From Dyella subtropica (GTDB taxonomy: Bacteria > Pseudomonadota > Gammaproteobacteria > Xanthomonadales > Rhodanobacteraceae), in assembly GCF_026283965.1 (NCBI RefSeq), contig NZ_JAPDPD010000022.1, positions 1 through 64,000 of the forward strand: a stretch of 64,000 bases of DNA. The letters are read 5' to 3'. Within the stretch, counting starts at the first letter, position 1. Each line of letters starts with the position of its first letter. The position numbers and the translations under genes are program-made. Shown in pieces: positions 26,805 to 36,464 of this stretch. The notes beneath the pieces are model-generated. The model was not told the DNA's origin. It saw nothing but the letters and a program-made list of their open reading frames with translations, and did no database searches.

Positions 26805-27689
26805 TCAACGCCTCCGCATCACCATCAGGAAATGGTCGCCCATGTCGCGCAATAACGGCAGCGCACCCAGGCGATCGTCGAGTCGGCCCAGGCGCTCGCA
26901 CCAGTGGCGACGGCGCCGGTAGTAGTCCACCAGGTAAGGCGGCGGCATAAACAGGCTCAGCGCACGATAGCTCTTCAGCGAAAAGTGTTCGGCGAAGGCA
27001 CGGTAGAACTCGCGTGGCAGGTAGTAATACGTCCAGATCGTATGGCCGTTCATCCCCACCGCCGTCGCGCCTCGCGCGGCCCGCACGCCGGCCCGTTTGA
27101 AGCGGCCCCGCAGCGCGTAATACCCCAGCTCCCACGGACAGATCCGACCCATCACCGAAAAAAACAGCGTGCCGCCGGGGCGCAGCAGGCGCGCGCATTC
27201 GGCCGCGACGGCGCGAAGATCCGGCGCGCAGTTCAGCGGGCCGAAGTTCGAATAGATGCCGTCGAACTCACCTTCGAGCTGATCGAGCTGCTGCACGCCG
27301 AGGTGCGTCGCCGTGACGCGGGATTGCAGGGCTGCAGCTGCGACGCGCAACCGCGTCCGCTCGACCATCAACGGCGACCAGTCAGTGGCGACGACATGGA
27401 AACCGCGCCGTGCGAATTCGACGGCGTCGATGCCGGTGCCGCATCCCAGGTCGAGTAGGCGGCAGCCGGACGGCACCTCGCTGTGCACCGTATCCCACAA
27501 GGTAAGCCGCATGCGCTGGATCAGTTCGTTATTGCCCCGCGGTCCGTCATAGTCGGCGGCGACACTGTCGAAGGCACGCTGCGTATCGAGCAGTTGCCCA
27601 TCATCCAGGGGCGCGCTCCATTGACGCTGGCGAGCGTTCGCGCTGGGTACCGTCTGGCGCACGATTTCAAGCTTGTGTGGGCCACTCAT
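26805..27689 (-). CDS. class I SAM-dependent methyltransferase, first gene of the operon
   Basis: 294 residues. Motif I LLDLGCGTGIDAVEFA, acidic residue in VVATDWSPLMVERT, FDGIYSNFGPLNC and LLRPGGTLFFSVMG place it in the class I fold. A C-terminal Tyr/Arg-rich segment (VDYYRRRRHWCERLG) is extra. It begins the run of minus-strand coupled genes that ends at 20162. The promoter must lie in 27690-27925, a stretch occupied mostly by a MITE-like element. Confidence 0.85.
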   Translation of the reverse strand: MSGPHKLEIVRQTVPSANARQRQWSAPLDDGQLLDTQRAFDSVAADYDGPRGNNELIQRMRLTLWDTVHSEVPSGCRLLDLGCGTGIDAVEFARRGFHVVATDWSPLMVERTRLRVAAAALQSRVTATHLGVQQLDQLEGEFDGIYSNFGPLNCAPDLRAVAAECARLLRPGGTLFFSVMGRICPWELGYYALRGRFKRAGVRAARGATAVGMNGHTIWTYYYLPREFYRAFAEHFSLKSYRALSLFMPPPYLVDYYRRRRHWCERLGRLDDRLGALPLLRDMGDHFLMVMRRR

Positions 27690-27703
27690 AGTCGATCCCC
27701 CGT

Positions 27704-27920
27704 CCTGATCAATGTCGAATCTCAGCGACGCGAGCTACGGGCTCCCTCCCCTGCTCGCAGGGGAGGGCTGGGGAGGGGCGGGTACTTGAGAAAGCGTTTC
27801 GGGAGAGGTTTTCGCAAGTGTTCACCCCCTCCCGACCTCCCCCTGTCCCACGGGACTAGCTTTGCGTCGCAAGCAAGGGGAGGGGAACATCGCGCCAGCG
27901 GAGATTCGACGTCAATCAGG
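27704..27920. repeat. MITE-like palindromic element, copy 1
   Basis: Ends are CCTGATCAATGTCGAATC and its near reverse complement GATTCGACGTCAATCAGG. The interior is G/C-rich inverted sequence (CTCCCCTGCTCGCAGGGGAG, then GAGAAAGCGTTTCGGGAG). The same ends and interior occur at 41607-41798. No coding capacity. It fills the gap between the biosynthetic operon and the polysaccharide cluster and may influence transcription of either. Confidence 0.75.
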
Positions 27921-27925
27921 TAAGC

Positions 27926-28840
27926 CTAGGCAATTTCTTCCGATCCTGATCGTGAGTGCCGATATGGGCCGCTTTGGTTGAATGCGGGCGGCGTGTGGCC
28001 CCTCCGTCGCAAAGCATTTCTTGCCATGGCGATCAATGCACCCAGAGAGGCCCCCAGAAAAATACCGACACCCCATATCAACACCAGATTCGGGGATGCC
28101 CTTCTATCAGGGACATAGATGGCCCCCAGAAGCGATGTTTCATACGTATAGGTGGAACTGAGGCGGTCGGCGAGATCGCTTCTTGCCGACTGCAAGCCGC
28201 GAATCTCGGTGTTCTTGCTACTCAGCAACACACTCGCGAGCAATGGATTCTGGATGCTTTTGCCTCCCGCGTCGTCCCTGTTTCCCGGCGTGATCGCTTG
28301 TTGCAATCGATCCCGTTCAGCCAGCGCATCGCGTAGAGCAGTCTGGATTTCATCAAGCCGCGCATGGGCCAGCGTCAGCGGCGTCGCCTCAAGTTGCTGG
28401 TGGATGGCTTGCAGCTGTTTGACCGTCGCCTCAGCGAATTGGCGCGCCTGTTGCGGTGAATACGCTCGCAGGCTCATCCGGACGAGCGGGCCAGCGTAAG
28501 GCAGCGGGTCCAGCTTAATGCTCTTGCGATAGAGCTGGGCTTCCGGTGAATCGGGTGAAAAGCCGAGATTGCTCATCACGCCGTTTTGGAACGGGGCCAT
28601 TTGCAAGCGCTCGAGTACGCGTTGAAGCGGCTCGATCTTTGGGTCCTGGCCCTGCGGCAGCGGCCCGACTTGCCCGACCTGCCCGATCTGGATCCAGGCG
28701 GTCGCCTCCCACTGATTCTTTAGCCGATGCGTGAAGGCATAGGTGCAGGCCAAGGCCACGACCAGCGCGGCGGCAACCCATCGCCACTCACGGGAGAAGA
28801 TCCGCCAGAGATCCACCAAATAGACTTCATCTTGTTCCAT
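27926..28840 (-). CDS. polysaccharide chain-length determinant, Wzz family
   Basis: 304 residues; the ATG used (MEQDEVYLVDLWRIF) lies 10 bp after the polymerase stop. Two membrane segments bracket a periplasmic domain: about 23-40 (WVAAALVVALACTYAF) and near 255-275 (LVLIWGVGIFLGASLGALI). The intervening part is coiled-coil and the sequence before TM2 is Pro-poor compared with classical Wzz. It sets the polymer length made by the Wzy protein encoded just upstream. Confidence 0.82.
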   Translation of the reverse strand: MEQDEVYLVDLWRIFSREWRWVAAALVVALACTYAFTHRLKNQWEATAWIQIGQVGQVGPLPQGQDPKIEPLQRVLERLQMAPFQNGVMSNLGFSPDSPEAQLYRKSIKLDPLPYAGPLVRMSLRAYSPQQARQFAEATVKQLQAIHQQLEATPLTLAHARLDEIQTALRDALAERDRLQQAITPGNRDDAGGKSIQNPLLASVLLSSKNTEIRGLQSARSDLADRLSSTYTYETSLLGAIYVPDRRASPNLVLIWGVGIFLGASLGALIAMARNALRRRGHTPPAFNQSGPYRHSRSGSEEIA

Positions 28841-28850
28841 GGTTCTGTGC

Positions 28851-30041
28851 TCACTGGATGGAATGTGAAGACATGGTTTGCACGGCCGTCGCAGGGGCAT
28901 CGCCCTGCCCGTTGCCTATGGGCTCCCACAACCTCCTGTTCGGCAGCCATGTCGCGAAGACCTGCATGAAAAGACATAAGCCGATGAAGCCGGCGTTCGT
29001 CCAGGTGAAAGCCTGTGGTGCAAAGGGAGACATCACACACACATAGGAAACGCGCAGGAAAATCAGGAAGGAAAACAGCGGAACCGTCGATCGAAGACGA
29101 CGCACGCTCCACAACAGCAGGCCATACAAAAGGAAAATTGAAGCCACCGCGCCAACGGGGCCCAACGCCAGCAGGAATGGAAAGAACTCCGTACCCACGT
29201 TGATATTCGACGCATCCAGCGGGATATCCGTCCCGGCTGTCGCGACGGAGCCATGCATGGGGACCACCTGATTGATAAGAAAGCTGGCATTGGAGTAATG
29301 CTTGGCCAGCATGGCGCTGAAGTTGTAGGGTCCCGCGCTGCCGTAAAGCAGCAGCCACTTGATGCCCACCGGCGCAGCCTTGTACATGGCACTGAAGGGC
29401 AGCGTGATGTGATCCAGCGGACCGGATCGCAGTATGCCGAGGATCGAGAAAATGCTGGTTCCCGCAAGCGCCAGAAAGCCGACACTCTTCCACGGCAGCG
29501 GCCTGGCCTCGTTCCGGCGCAGCAGGATGACGAGCGCAAACGAAAATACGGCGGCGAAGAGCCTGTTCCGGTCGATCACCAGCACGGGAAACAGAAAGCC
29601 GACGGCTATGAGCACGTTGCGCAGCGCCTTGCTCCTCGCACAAAGCAGCCCGATCGGAGGAAGCACCCAGCAGATGTCGGAAATGTGCCGGATATGTTCG
29701 CGGCCACCCTCCATCGAGGCATACGACGATGGTTTGTCGAACAGCGGGATGGGAAATAGCGTGAGATCAAGCAGACAGAAAAGCAGGATCAGGCCTGCAA
29801 AGGCCAACGCGACGAACGAATCGCGGGTGCCTGCATAGTTGCGCGTGCGAAATCGCACGGTCTCCGGAATCCTGACGCCTGCATTCACGTCGAACAGCAC
29901 GATGACCGATGCCGTGGCTGCCAGAAGGAGCAGGCCATCCAGGTAATCAACCGGGAGATCGTACGTCAGCCACGTGATGCCGCAGGCAAGAAGCATCGGA
30001 AGCCCGAGATAGATGGAAGGAAGGCGCAACAGCTGCATCAT
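28851..30041 (-). CDS. O-antigen/polysaccharide polymerase-like membrane protein (Wzy type)
   Basis: 396 residues with about ten hydrophobic segments. Two adjacent ATGs exist; the first overlaps the upstream stop (ATGA) and the second is better spaced from GGAGG. A long periplasmic loop lies between hydrophobic blocks (FSAMLAKHYSNASFLINQVV ... NINVGTEFFPF), as in Wzy polymerases. Family members have little sequence conservation, so assignment rests on topology and on its place between Wzz and a glycosyltransferase. It should polymerise lipid-linked repeat units in the periplasm. Confidence 0.72.
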   Translation of the reverse strand: MMQLLRLPSIYLGLPMLLACGITWLTYDLPVDYLDGLLLLAATASVIVLFDVNAGVRIPETVRFRTRNYAGTRDSFVALAFAGLILLFCLLDLTLFPIPLFDKPSSYASMEGGREHIRHISDICWVLPPIGLLCARSKALRNVLIAVGFLFPVLVIDRNRLFAAVFSFALVILLRRNEARPLPWKSVGFLALAGTSIFSILGILRSGPLDHITLPFSAMYKAAPVGIKWLLLYGSAGPYNFSAMLAKHYSNASFLINQVVPMHGSVATAGTDIPLDASNINVGTEFFPFLLALGPVGAVASIFLLYGLLLWSVRRLRSTVPLFSFLIFLRVSYVCVMSPFAPQAFTWTNAGFIGLCLFMQVFATWLPNRRLWEPIGNGQGDAPATAVQTMSSHSIQ

Positions 30042-30985
30042 GCCTCCTCCGTGTCTGGCCTGACCGATGGAAGCCGGGTCTTTGAAACCATGACCAGCCA
30101 TAGATAAATCATCAGGTGAACCAGCAGATTCCACGGCCGTCTCTGCAGGAACGAAATCTTGGCCTCGATGTAATGGGACTGCGCGCGGAGCAAGGTTCGG
30201 TAAGGCTCGTCGAACAGGCTTTCCCTTCGTAGCGCAACCTGCTTCGACTCGACCAGATTGACTACACGAGTCGCCGTGTTGCGCGTCATGCTCAGATTGG
30301 CGCCGTGGACGCGGTACGCACAAACACTGACGTCGATGAAGCCAAGCGCATCTCGGGCGGCCAGGCGAAGAAACAGATCCCAGTCTTCGATACGCAGGCC
30401 TTCGCTCCAGCGGACGACCGTGTCAAGCGCGCTCTTTCTGATCAAGGCGACCGGACCGCCAACGGCCCACTGACTGATGACGGCACGACGAATGCCTTCA
30501 TCAGAGCGATAGAGATTTTTGTTGGCACCGTGAAGGTCGCACATGCCGCTGTCATGTAACTTGTTCCCACCCCGATCGACGACGATCGAATCACCGATCA
30601 CCGCCTCCTTGGACGGGTGCGCCAGCAAATAGTGGACCTGGGCTTCAAGGCCGCCAGGCAACAGATAGTCATCGCTTGCGCCCGGCCGGAGGAACTCTCC
30701 GCTCGCTCGCACCACCAGTTCGTTCAAGGTCGCTGCGATTCCTTTGTTATCCCGGCGCACATACTCGATGGGAAGCTCCATGCAATGCGTCGCCACCCAA
30801 TCGGTAATGATTTCGCCGGTTCTGTCGGTCGACCCGTCATCGATGATGATGAGCTCCTTGGCTGGATAAGGGTCTTCCAGCACGCTATCCAGACACTGCT
30901 GCACGAAACGCTCGTGGTTGAATGCGGGTATGAGCACGGAAACCAGCGGCATCGCCGCCCCGCCCTTCGATGCGTCGAAGGCCAT
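30038..30985 (-). CDS. glycosyltransferase, GT2 family
   Basis: 315 residues; start MAFDASKGG chosen because it follows the flippase stop by 2 bp. The GT-A core is plain: PLVSVLIPAFNHERFVQQCLDS, ELIIIDDGSTDRTGEI and ASDD as the DxD-like metal site, then AVGGPVALIRKSAL and LRIEDWDLFLRLA. It lacks an N-terminal membrane anchor; a hydrophobic patch near the C-terminus (LLVHLMIYLWLVMV) may associate with the membrane. Confidence 0.88.
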   Translation of the reverse strand: MAFDASKGGAAMPLVSVLIPAFNHERFVQQCLDSVLEDPYPAKELIIIDDGSTDRTGEIITDWVATHCMELPIEYVRRDNKGIAATLNELVVRASGEFLRPGASDDYLLPGGLEAQVHYLLAHPSKEAVIGDSIVVDRGGNKLHDSGMCDLHGANKNLYRSDEGIRRAVISQWAVGGPVALIRKSALDTVVRWSEGLRIEDWDLFLRLAARDALGFIDVSVCAYRVHGANLSMTRNTATRVVNLVESKQVALRRESLFDEPYRTLLRAQSHYIEAKISFLQRRPWNLLVHLMIYLWLVMVSKTRLPSVRPDTEEA

Positions 30986-30987
30986 CG

Positions 30988-32238
30988 TCACAGCCCTCCC
31001 AGGTAACGTCGTACGACCAGCGCATTGAACGCGAGGTAGGCGAGATAGTTGATCGAGAATGCATACATCGCACCGACCAGGCCGAAGCGCGCGGTAAACA
31101 CATAGACCAGCGCCAGGTAGCTGGCCGCAAACACGCACTCCGAAATCACGAACAGCCATGTCATGGCCTTGGCCAGCATGATGTAGGAAAGAATGAAGGA
31201 GGCGATCTTGATGACATCGCCCACCAGCTGCGGCCCGTACAAGGCGTTGGCGGACCTGAAATCCGCACTGAACAGCAAGCGCGTCACCCACCCTCTCAAC
31301 ACATAGACCACCGCCGCAAGAACGACGACGGCGGGCAAGATGTAGCGATACGCATTGCGCAGCTCCAGCACCAGGGAAGCGCGCTCATTGATCGATGCCA
31401 ACTTGGGCAGGTAGTAGATGTTGATGGCTGTGGTGAGGAACAGCAGATAAGCATCCGACACCTTGCTCACCGCCTGCCAGTAGCCCACCTCCTCCCAGCC
31501 GAGCTGCAAAGCAAGATGATCGCGAACCGCGATATTGATCAAGGGTGCCAACAAGGCGGAAGTGACCGTCATCACCGAGAACGCCGCGAGCCGCAGGGTC
31601 ATTTCGCGGTCGAAATGAACCCGCAGCATGCTGCGCCGGAAATACGAGCTTCGCCACCATGCCGGCAAACCGACCGCAAGCCACAGCACCTGACTCAAGA
31701 CCAGTGCCAGCAGAGCGCCGTACAGATCAAGCCAGCGCGACAGCAAGATCACCATCACGATACTGAAGAACGATCCCGTCACCTGGATAAACGCAAGCCG
31801 GCGCACATCCATGAAACCGTTGACCACGGCAAGAATATAGTTGACCAGCGCGATGCCAATCTGCGCCACGGCCAGCACGCGGATCAGCCCTGCATAGCGG
31901 GGGTCATCCAGAAGCCAGGTGGCGATCTGCCGACTGAACAGCAACGCAGCGCATCCCATCAGGCAGGATGCGAAAAACGCATACCAGAGCGCTGCTGCAA
32001 GCAGCCGCGACAACCGTTCCGCATCGTTACGATATTCGGCCACGTATTTGACGATGCCAGCGCTTATGCCACCGCCAGCCAGCACGGCCAGCAACGACAT
32101 GAGACTCATGAACTGCCCCAGTTTGCCCACACCTTCAGGCCCGGCAAACGATGCCACCAGCTTGATGACGACCAGGCCCGCGAGCAACCGCGCGGCGGTA
32201 CCGGTGGCCGTATAGACACTGGCGCGGACGATGTTCAT
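30988..32238 (-). CDS. lipid-linked oligosaccharide flippase, Wzx family
   Basis: 416 residues with about twelve hydrophobic segments. The N-terminus ([33 protein letters not shown]) resembles WzxE-type flippases of the MOP exporter superfamily. It moves undecaprenyl-linked repeat units to the periplasmic face for the Wzy polymerase. It overlaps the aminotransferase gene by 4 bp. Confidence 0.87.
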   Translation of the reverse strand: MNIVRASVYTATGTAARLLAGLVVIKLVASFAGPEGVGKLGQFMSLMSLLAVLAGGGISAGIVKYVAEYRNDAERLSRLLAAALWYAFFASCLMGCAALLFSRQIATWLLDDPRYAGLIRVLAVAQIGIALVNYILAVVNGFMDVRRLAFIQVTGSFFSIVMVILLSRWLDLYGALLALVLSQVLWLAVGLPAWWRSSYFRRSMLRVHFDREMTLRLAAFSVMTVTSALLAPLINIAVRDHLALQLGWEEVGYWQAVSKVSDAYLLFLTTAINIYYLPKLASINERASLVLELRNAYRYILPAVVVLAAVVYVLRGWVTRLLFSADFRSANALYGPQLVGDVIKIASFILSYIMLAKAMTWLFVISECVFAASYLALVYVFTARFGLVGAMYAFSINYLAYLAFNALVVRRYLGGL

Positions 32239-33347
32239 GCGGGGCCTTCGAACGCCTGACAGACCTCGATAACCCGATCTACCGCGTCCTCGTGCAGCGT
32301 CGGCCCCATCGGAAGACTCAATACTTCATCGTGCAATCGTTCCGTCAGCGGCAGATCGGCATGGCGCAAGGCAGCATAGGCCGGCTGTCGATGCGGTGGC
32401 GTCGGGTAATGCACCTGGCTGTGAATGCCGTGCGCCAGCAGATGCCTCTGCAAGGCATCTCGGTAAGGGCTGCGAACCACGAAGAGATGCCAGGCGTGCT
32501 GTTCTTCTCGCGCCACCGCCGGCAACTGGATATGCGGGTGAGAGATGCCATCGCGATAGCGACGCGCCACACGGCGGCGCCATGCCACATCGTCGTCGAG
32601 ATACTTCAGTTTCACCCGCAACATGGCGGCCTGTATCTCGTCCAGCCGTGAGTTGAGGCCCTGGAAAAGGTGTCTGTATTTCACGTCGGAACCGTAATTG
32701 CGCAGGGCCGCGACCCGTTCCGCCAGCGCGGCATGGTGGGTCACCACCGCGCCGCCGTCGCCCAGCGCCCCCAGGTTCTTGGCCGGGAAAAAGCTGAAAG
32801 CCGCCGCATCCCCGAACGTGCCGGCCTTGCGTCCATCACTCATCGCCCCATGCGCCTGTGCCGCATCTTCGATCAAGAGCAGCTTGTGCCGCCGGGCCAG
32901 TGCCGCCAAGGCAGGCATGTCGGCCAACTGGCCGTACAGATGTACCGCCATGATGGCCCGCGTGCGCGGCCCGATGGCCGCCTCCACGCATGCCGGATCC
33001 AGGTTGAAACTGGCCGGATCGGGTTCCACCGGTACCGGCACGAGCCGGTTTTCGGTAATAGCGAGAAAGCTGGCGATAAAGGTATTGCCAGGCACGATGA
33101 CCTCGTCGCCTTCGTCAATAGCGCCGAGCTCCTTGTAGCCGCGAAAAATCAGCGACAGGGCATCCAGTCCATTGCCGACGCCCACAGCGTGATGCACGCC
33201 GCAATAGGCGGCGAACTCACGCTCGAAGGCCGCAAGCTCCTCGCCGAGCACATACCAACCCGAGTCGATAACCCGCGCGACAGCCACCTTCAGCTCATCG
33301 GCATACCGGGCGTTGACGTCCTTGAGGCTGAGGAACGGAACCTCCAT
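32235..33347 (-). CDS. DegT/DnrJ/EryC1/StrS aminotransferase, FdtB-like
   Basis: 370 residues. The start is ambiguous: three 15-bp units each supply an in-frame ATG, and the last ([10 protein letters not shown]) matches the normal family N-terminus and has GGAG 9 bp upstream; the frame extends to 33389. PLP features: Lys190 in [14 protein letters not shown], Asp in [13 protein letters not shown]. It should transaminate a dTDP-3-keto-6-deoxyhexose to the 3-amino sugar, as FdtB or QdtB do. The adjacent FdtA-like isomerase and acetyltransferase support this. Confidence 0.85.
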   Translation of the reverse strand: MEVPFLSLKDVNARYADELKVAVARVIDSGWYVLGEELAAFEREFAAYCGVHHAVGVGNGLDALSLIFRGYKELGAIDEGDEVIVPGNTFIASFLAITENRLVPVPVEPDPASFNLDPACVEAAIGPRTRAIMAVHLYGQLADMPALAALARRHKLLLIEDAAQAHGAMSDGRKAGTFGDAAAFSFFPAKNLGALGDGGAVVTHHAALAERVAALRNYGSDVKYRHLFQGLNSRLDEIQAAMLRVKLKYLDDDVAWRRRVARRYRDGISHPHIQLPAVAREEQHAWHLFVVRSPYRDALQRHLLAHGIHSQVHYPTPPHRQPAYAALRHADLPLTERLHDEVLSLPMGPTLHEDAVDRVIEVCQAFEGPA

Positions 33348-33376
33348 CAGGGCGGTCTCCATCAGGGATGTTTCCA

Positions 33377-34309
33377 TCAGAGCGGCCATTCATAGAAATC
33401 GTGCACGACGGCACGGGCGCCGAAATATTCTTTTTGTGTAACCAGGCCGCTGTTGAGCACTCGCCCTTCCCTTTCGGTAGAAATGCCGAAGCTGAAATAA
33501 GCCCTGTTGGCGTAGATACCGCCGATCAGTTCCGACAGCAAGAAACTGAGCGCCCCCAGGCGCTGCCCCTCCTCCGACGCGGCCATGTACTGCGTGTGCA
33601 CCACCCTGCCGAAATCGTAGACAAGCACACCCGCCAGCAACGCCTCCTCGCGGCGTGCTTCATGCAGCACGACCCTCTGGGGGAAGCGCGCTTGCAGCAG
33701 GCACAACTCCTTCAGGCTGTGAGTCGGAAGGACGTCGTGCTTGTGCAGCACTTCCGTAAGCAATGCATGAAAAGGCGCAGGATCGGTGCTGGCCTGCAAT
33801 TGGATACCCGCCTTTCTTGCCTTGTTGATGGAACGCTTGCGCCCCTCCGTGAAGTGAAACGTTTCCTGCAAGGAAATGACCGAGGAAAGATCACGCCGTT
33901 TCAGCTGTGCTCCCAGTCGATGCAAGGCATACAGATCTTCCTCGGCAGGATAGGCATGAAACACATGCGGCACCGCCTTGTAGACCACTCGTTCCACGCC
34001 GAGCCCACGATAGTGGCTGCCGATCTGTTCGAACGCGGCAAGCGTCGATTCGGCACGCAGGGCATGGGTCGTTATGAGACCGGCATAAGTCAGGCCGCCG
34101 TGACTCATCACCAGGTTGCCCTGAAGGTTGGCAGGAAAGACCGCCACCATCTCGCCGTTTTTCTCCACGATCAGCGATTGGTCGACAAAGCGATCGGCGT
34201 GGTAATCCATATAGCCACGCCGATGCAACAGGTTGCCGTTTCGGGAGCGCTCGACCGACGCATCCCAAGCGTCCGCATCGGCTTGAACGTAGGGTCTAAC
34301 CGTGAACAT
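33377..34309 (-). CDS. GNAT/FemAB-like acyltransferase
   Basis: 310 residues from ATG ([16 protein letters not shown]); it overlaps the preceding gene by 14 bp. Two GNAT-like halves are suggested: an N-terminal [25 protein letters not shown] and a C-terminal [25 protein letters not shown], as in BioF2-like or FemAB proteins. The segment [17 protein letters not shown] is typical of FemAB-type proteins. It may attach an amino-acyl or acyl group to a sugar of the repeat unit. The substrate is not determined. Confidence 0.72.
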   Translation of the reverse strand: MFTVRPYVQADADAWDASVERSRNGNLLHRRGYMDYHADRFVDQSLIVEKNGEMVAVFPANLQGNLVMSHGGLTYAGLITTHALRAESTLAAFEQIGSHYRGLGVERVVYKAVPHVFHAYPAEEDLYALHRLGAQLKRRDLSSVISLQETFHFTEGRKRSINKARKAGIQLQASTDPAPFHALLTEVLHKHDVLPTHSLKELCLLQARFPQRVVLHEARREEALLAGVLVYDFGRVVHTQYMAASEEGQRLGALSFLLSELIGGIYANRAYFSFGISTEREGRVLNSGLVTQKEYFGARAVVHDFYEWPL

Positions 34310-35249
34310 CCGCACCACCATCCAAGCAGGCGTGGTTGACCTCGGCAACGCCGAATCCATCCACCCCCATGTCGTTGCCGTTGTAGAACATCAATAGCTT
34401 GTCGCGCTGGCGAATCAGGGCGGGATAGCAGATGACCCGCGAATCCCAACCACTGTCGGACAGCGTCATGCCGAACTCTTCGTCGCGGCGCTCCCATTCG
34501 ATGCCGTCATCGCTGTAGGCAACGCCCGGAAAGTATTCACCGGTCACATTGCCTCGCGTGAAGTACATCACGTACTTGCCGCCCAGCCGGTAGACACGTG
34601 GCCGGCCAATTCGATACTCGCTACCACGAGGAAGCAGGCATACGCGATCCTCGCGCGGCATCGCCCTGGGATCGCCCGTCTCCGCATAACGGATGTGGTA
34701 ACGCGGAAAAGGCTGGCCGTTGATGGTTTCCCAATCGTCGCCAACGGCATACCACATGCGCCAGCGACCATTTTCGCGAATGACCGAATGCACGGCACCG
34801 ATGGTGCTGCGACCTTGCGCACGATCCAAGATGGGTGTTTCCTGCACACGCTGGTAGCGATCGCCACCATCGCTGGAGACCGCCAGGCCCGTAAAGGCCA
34901 GAAACTTGGCCTTGGCCACACGCTGAAAGCCGACATAGAACATGTGCAGGCCGCCCGGCGCATCGACGATATCGCCCAGGATCACGCCGTGGTCGTCGAA
35001 GCAGCCGTCCCGACCTATGTCCAGCACCGGTGCCGCACTGACGCGCACGATAATCGCAGGATCAGCTGCTCGCACGTCGACGTAGCCAATGCGGCTGACA
35101 CCTTCGGCGTCGCGAAACCCTGCGTAGACGCGAATGAGGTCATCGTCGAGGCGATATGGCGTCGGCGTAAGCGCCGAGTGCTGCATCCAGCCGCCCACGC
35201 CCCGCTGTGCGGTGTCGAACACCAACCCTTTCTTCGTCCACTGGAACAT
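34296..35249 (-). CDS. five-bladed beta-propeller glycosidase-like protein
   Basis: 317 residues, no signal peptide. Repeated blade-like segments (DDDLIRVYAGFRDAEGVSRIGYV, HMFYVGFQRVAKAKFLAFTGLAVSSDGG, WRMWYAVGDDW, KYVMYFTRGN, GVAYSDDGIEWERRD, LLMFYNGNDMGVDGFGVA) follow the GH43/GH130-like propeller pattern. Such proteins occur inside polysaccharide clusters, where their reaction is usually unproven. It may modify or cleave a glycan precursor in the cytoplasm. Confidence 0.7.
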   Translation of the reverse strand: MFQWTKKGLVFDTAQRGVGGWMQHSALTPTPYRLDDDLIRVYAGFRDAEGVSRIGYVDVRAADPAIIVRVSAAPVLDIGRDGCFDDHGVILGDIVDAPGGLHMFYVGFQRVAKAKFLAFTGLAVSSDGGDRYQRVQETPILDRAQGRSTIGAVHSVIRENGRWRMWYAVGDDWETINGQPFPRYHIRYAETGDPRAMPREDRVCLLPRGSEYRIGRPRVYRLGGKYVMYFTRGNVTGEYFPGVAYSDDGIEWERRDEEFGMTLSDSGWDSRVICYPALIRQRDKLLMFYNGNDMGVDGFGVAEVNHACLDGGADVHG

Positions 35250-35256
35250 GGGTTCT

Positions 35257-35922
35257 TTAGAGCCTCACTTCGAGGCTGGACCTGCCGGGCACCGCATGGG
35301 CCGGTGACCCGACATAGACCAAGCCGGGCTCCGTATCGCGCGTGACCAGCGCACCGGCGCCAATCACATTGTCGGGCGCGACTTTTACGTGGTCGTTGAA
35401 CGTGGCGTTCACGCCGATAAAACTGTTTTCGCCAATCTCGCAATAGCCGGAAATAACCGCATGCGAGGCGACGAATACGTTATCGCCCACGATGGTGCGA
35501 TGCCCGACATGGTTGCCGCTCCAGAGGATGCAATTGTTGCCGATGCGAACGAAGGGCTGGATCACATTGCCTTCGAAGATGAAACTGTTTTCGCCTACTT
35601 CGGCATTGCGCCATACGAAGGCGCGCGTACTGACATACGTGGCGAGCCGATAGCCCCTGCGCTTCACATCTTGATAGAAGCGCGTGCGCAGGCGATTGAG
35701 TTGGCTGGACGGGATGGCGACAAACACGTCGACATCGGCCGGTGGGTAGTGTGTTTCCAATGTCTCGTAGGCCACCACGGGACGATCCGCTAGCATCGGC
35801 TCTTTGAGATAGTCGCGTTCGACACTGAAAGCTACCACGTCATAGTCGCTGTCGTGCTCGAAGTATTCACAGGCGATCTGCGCGAACTCCCCTGCCCCGA
35901 TCAGGACTAGTGGCCTTGACAT
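35257..35922 (-). CDS. left-handed beta-helix sugar O/N-acetyltransferase, NeuD/PglD/FdtC-like
   Basis: 221 residues. The ATG used has GAGGACA upstream and overlaps the isomerase gene by 16 bp. N-terminal Rossmann-like part PLVLIGAGEFAQIACEYF and a hexapeptide-repeat C-terminus (VWRNAEVGENSFIFEGNVIQ, RIGNNCILWSGNHVGH, VGDNVFVASHAVISGYCEI). His in SGNHVGH is a candidate catalytic base. The context suggests acetylation of dTDP-3-amino-3,6-dideoxyhexose, completing Fuc3NAc or Qui3NAc. Confidence 0.8.
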   Translation of the reverse strand: MSRPLVLIGAGEFAQIACEYFEHDSDYDVVAFSVERDYLKEPMLADRPVVAYETLETHYPPADVDVFVAIPSSQLNRLRTRFYQDVKRRGYRLATYVSTRAFVWRNAEVGENSFIFEGNVIQPFVRIGNNCILWSGNHVGHRTIVGDNVFVASHAVISGYCEIGENSFIGVNATFNDHVKVAPDNVIGAGALVTRDTEPGLVYVGSPAHAVPGRSSLEVRL

Positions 35923-36344
35923 GCTGCCATGTCCTCGACGTACATGGAGCCGCTGACCTCGCGCAGGAATTCGGCGTAGTCGGTGATGTAGTCGCTGGGA
36001 TCGTACAACTGGTCGGCCAGCACCATCAGCACGCAATCGTCGCTGAAGTCGTACAGCTCGCGCCATACCATGCGACCGAGCATCAGCCCATGCGAGGGGT
36101 CGTCGAGAACGACCTCTTCAGCCCCACTGCCGTCGTCCAGCAGAAAGGTGACAGAGCCTCGCACCGCCACCGCCAGTTGATGCAGATGGCGGTGTGCGTG
36201 CCGACCCCGATGCACGTCGTTCTTCGTGCCAAATATGTAGTACACGCGCCGGATCACAAAGGGCACGTTCCGATCCTCCTCCAGCGCAATGAGCATGCCG
36301 CCGTGGTCGCCGTGCGTCTGCAACTGGATTCGCTCGATTTCCAT
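35907..36344 (-). CDS. fdtA: dTDP-4-keto-6-deoxyglucose 3,4-ketoisomerase, FdtA/WxcM-like cupin
   Basis: 145 residues, the usual length. Cupin strands with RGRHAHRHLHQLAVAVRGSV (residues 46-65) carry the conserved His pair 49/51, and LDDPSHGLMLGRMVWRELYDF follows. FdtA-type enzymes convert dTDP-4-keto-6-deoxyglucose to the 3-keto isomer used by the aminotransferase. It is the first gene of the polysaccharide operon on this strand. Whether the product is the galacto (Fuc3N) or gluco (Qui3N) isomer cannot be told. RmlA/RmlB are not in the window. Confidence 0.85.
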   Translation of the reverse strand: MEIERIQLQTHGDHGGMLIALEEDRNVPFVIRRVYYIFGTKNDVHRGRHAHRHLHQLAVAVRGSVTFLLDDGSGAEEVVLDDPSHGLMLGRMVWRELYDFSDDCVLMVLADQLYDPSDYITDYAEFLREVSGSMYVEDMAACQGH

Positions 36345-36464
36345 ATTCCAGGCCAGGCTGTGGATTTGAACGTGACCGACTTTTCATTGAGTGCCGTCTG
36401 GGTGGGGAAAGGTTGCGTATCTTCAAAGCTGGCGAGATGGTGTGTGCCTTTGCCTCCTCTCCCC
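36345..36464. other. upstream region of the polysaccharide operon
   Basis: Short stretch before a long repeat; the fdtA promoter should be here, but I cannot assign boxes with confidence. Confidence 0.3.
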
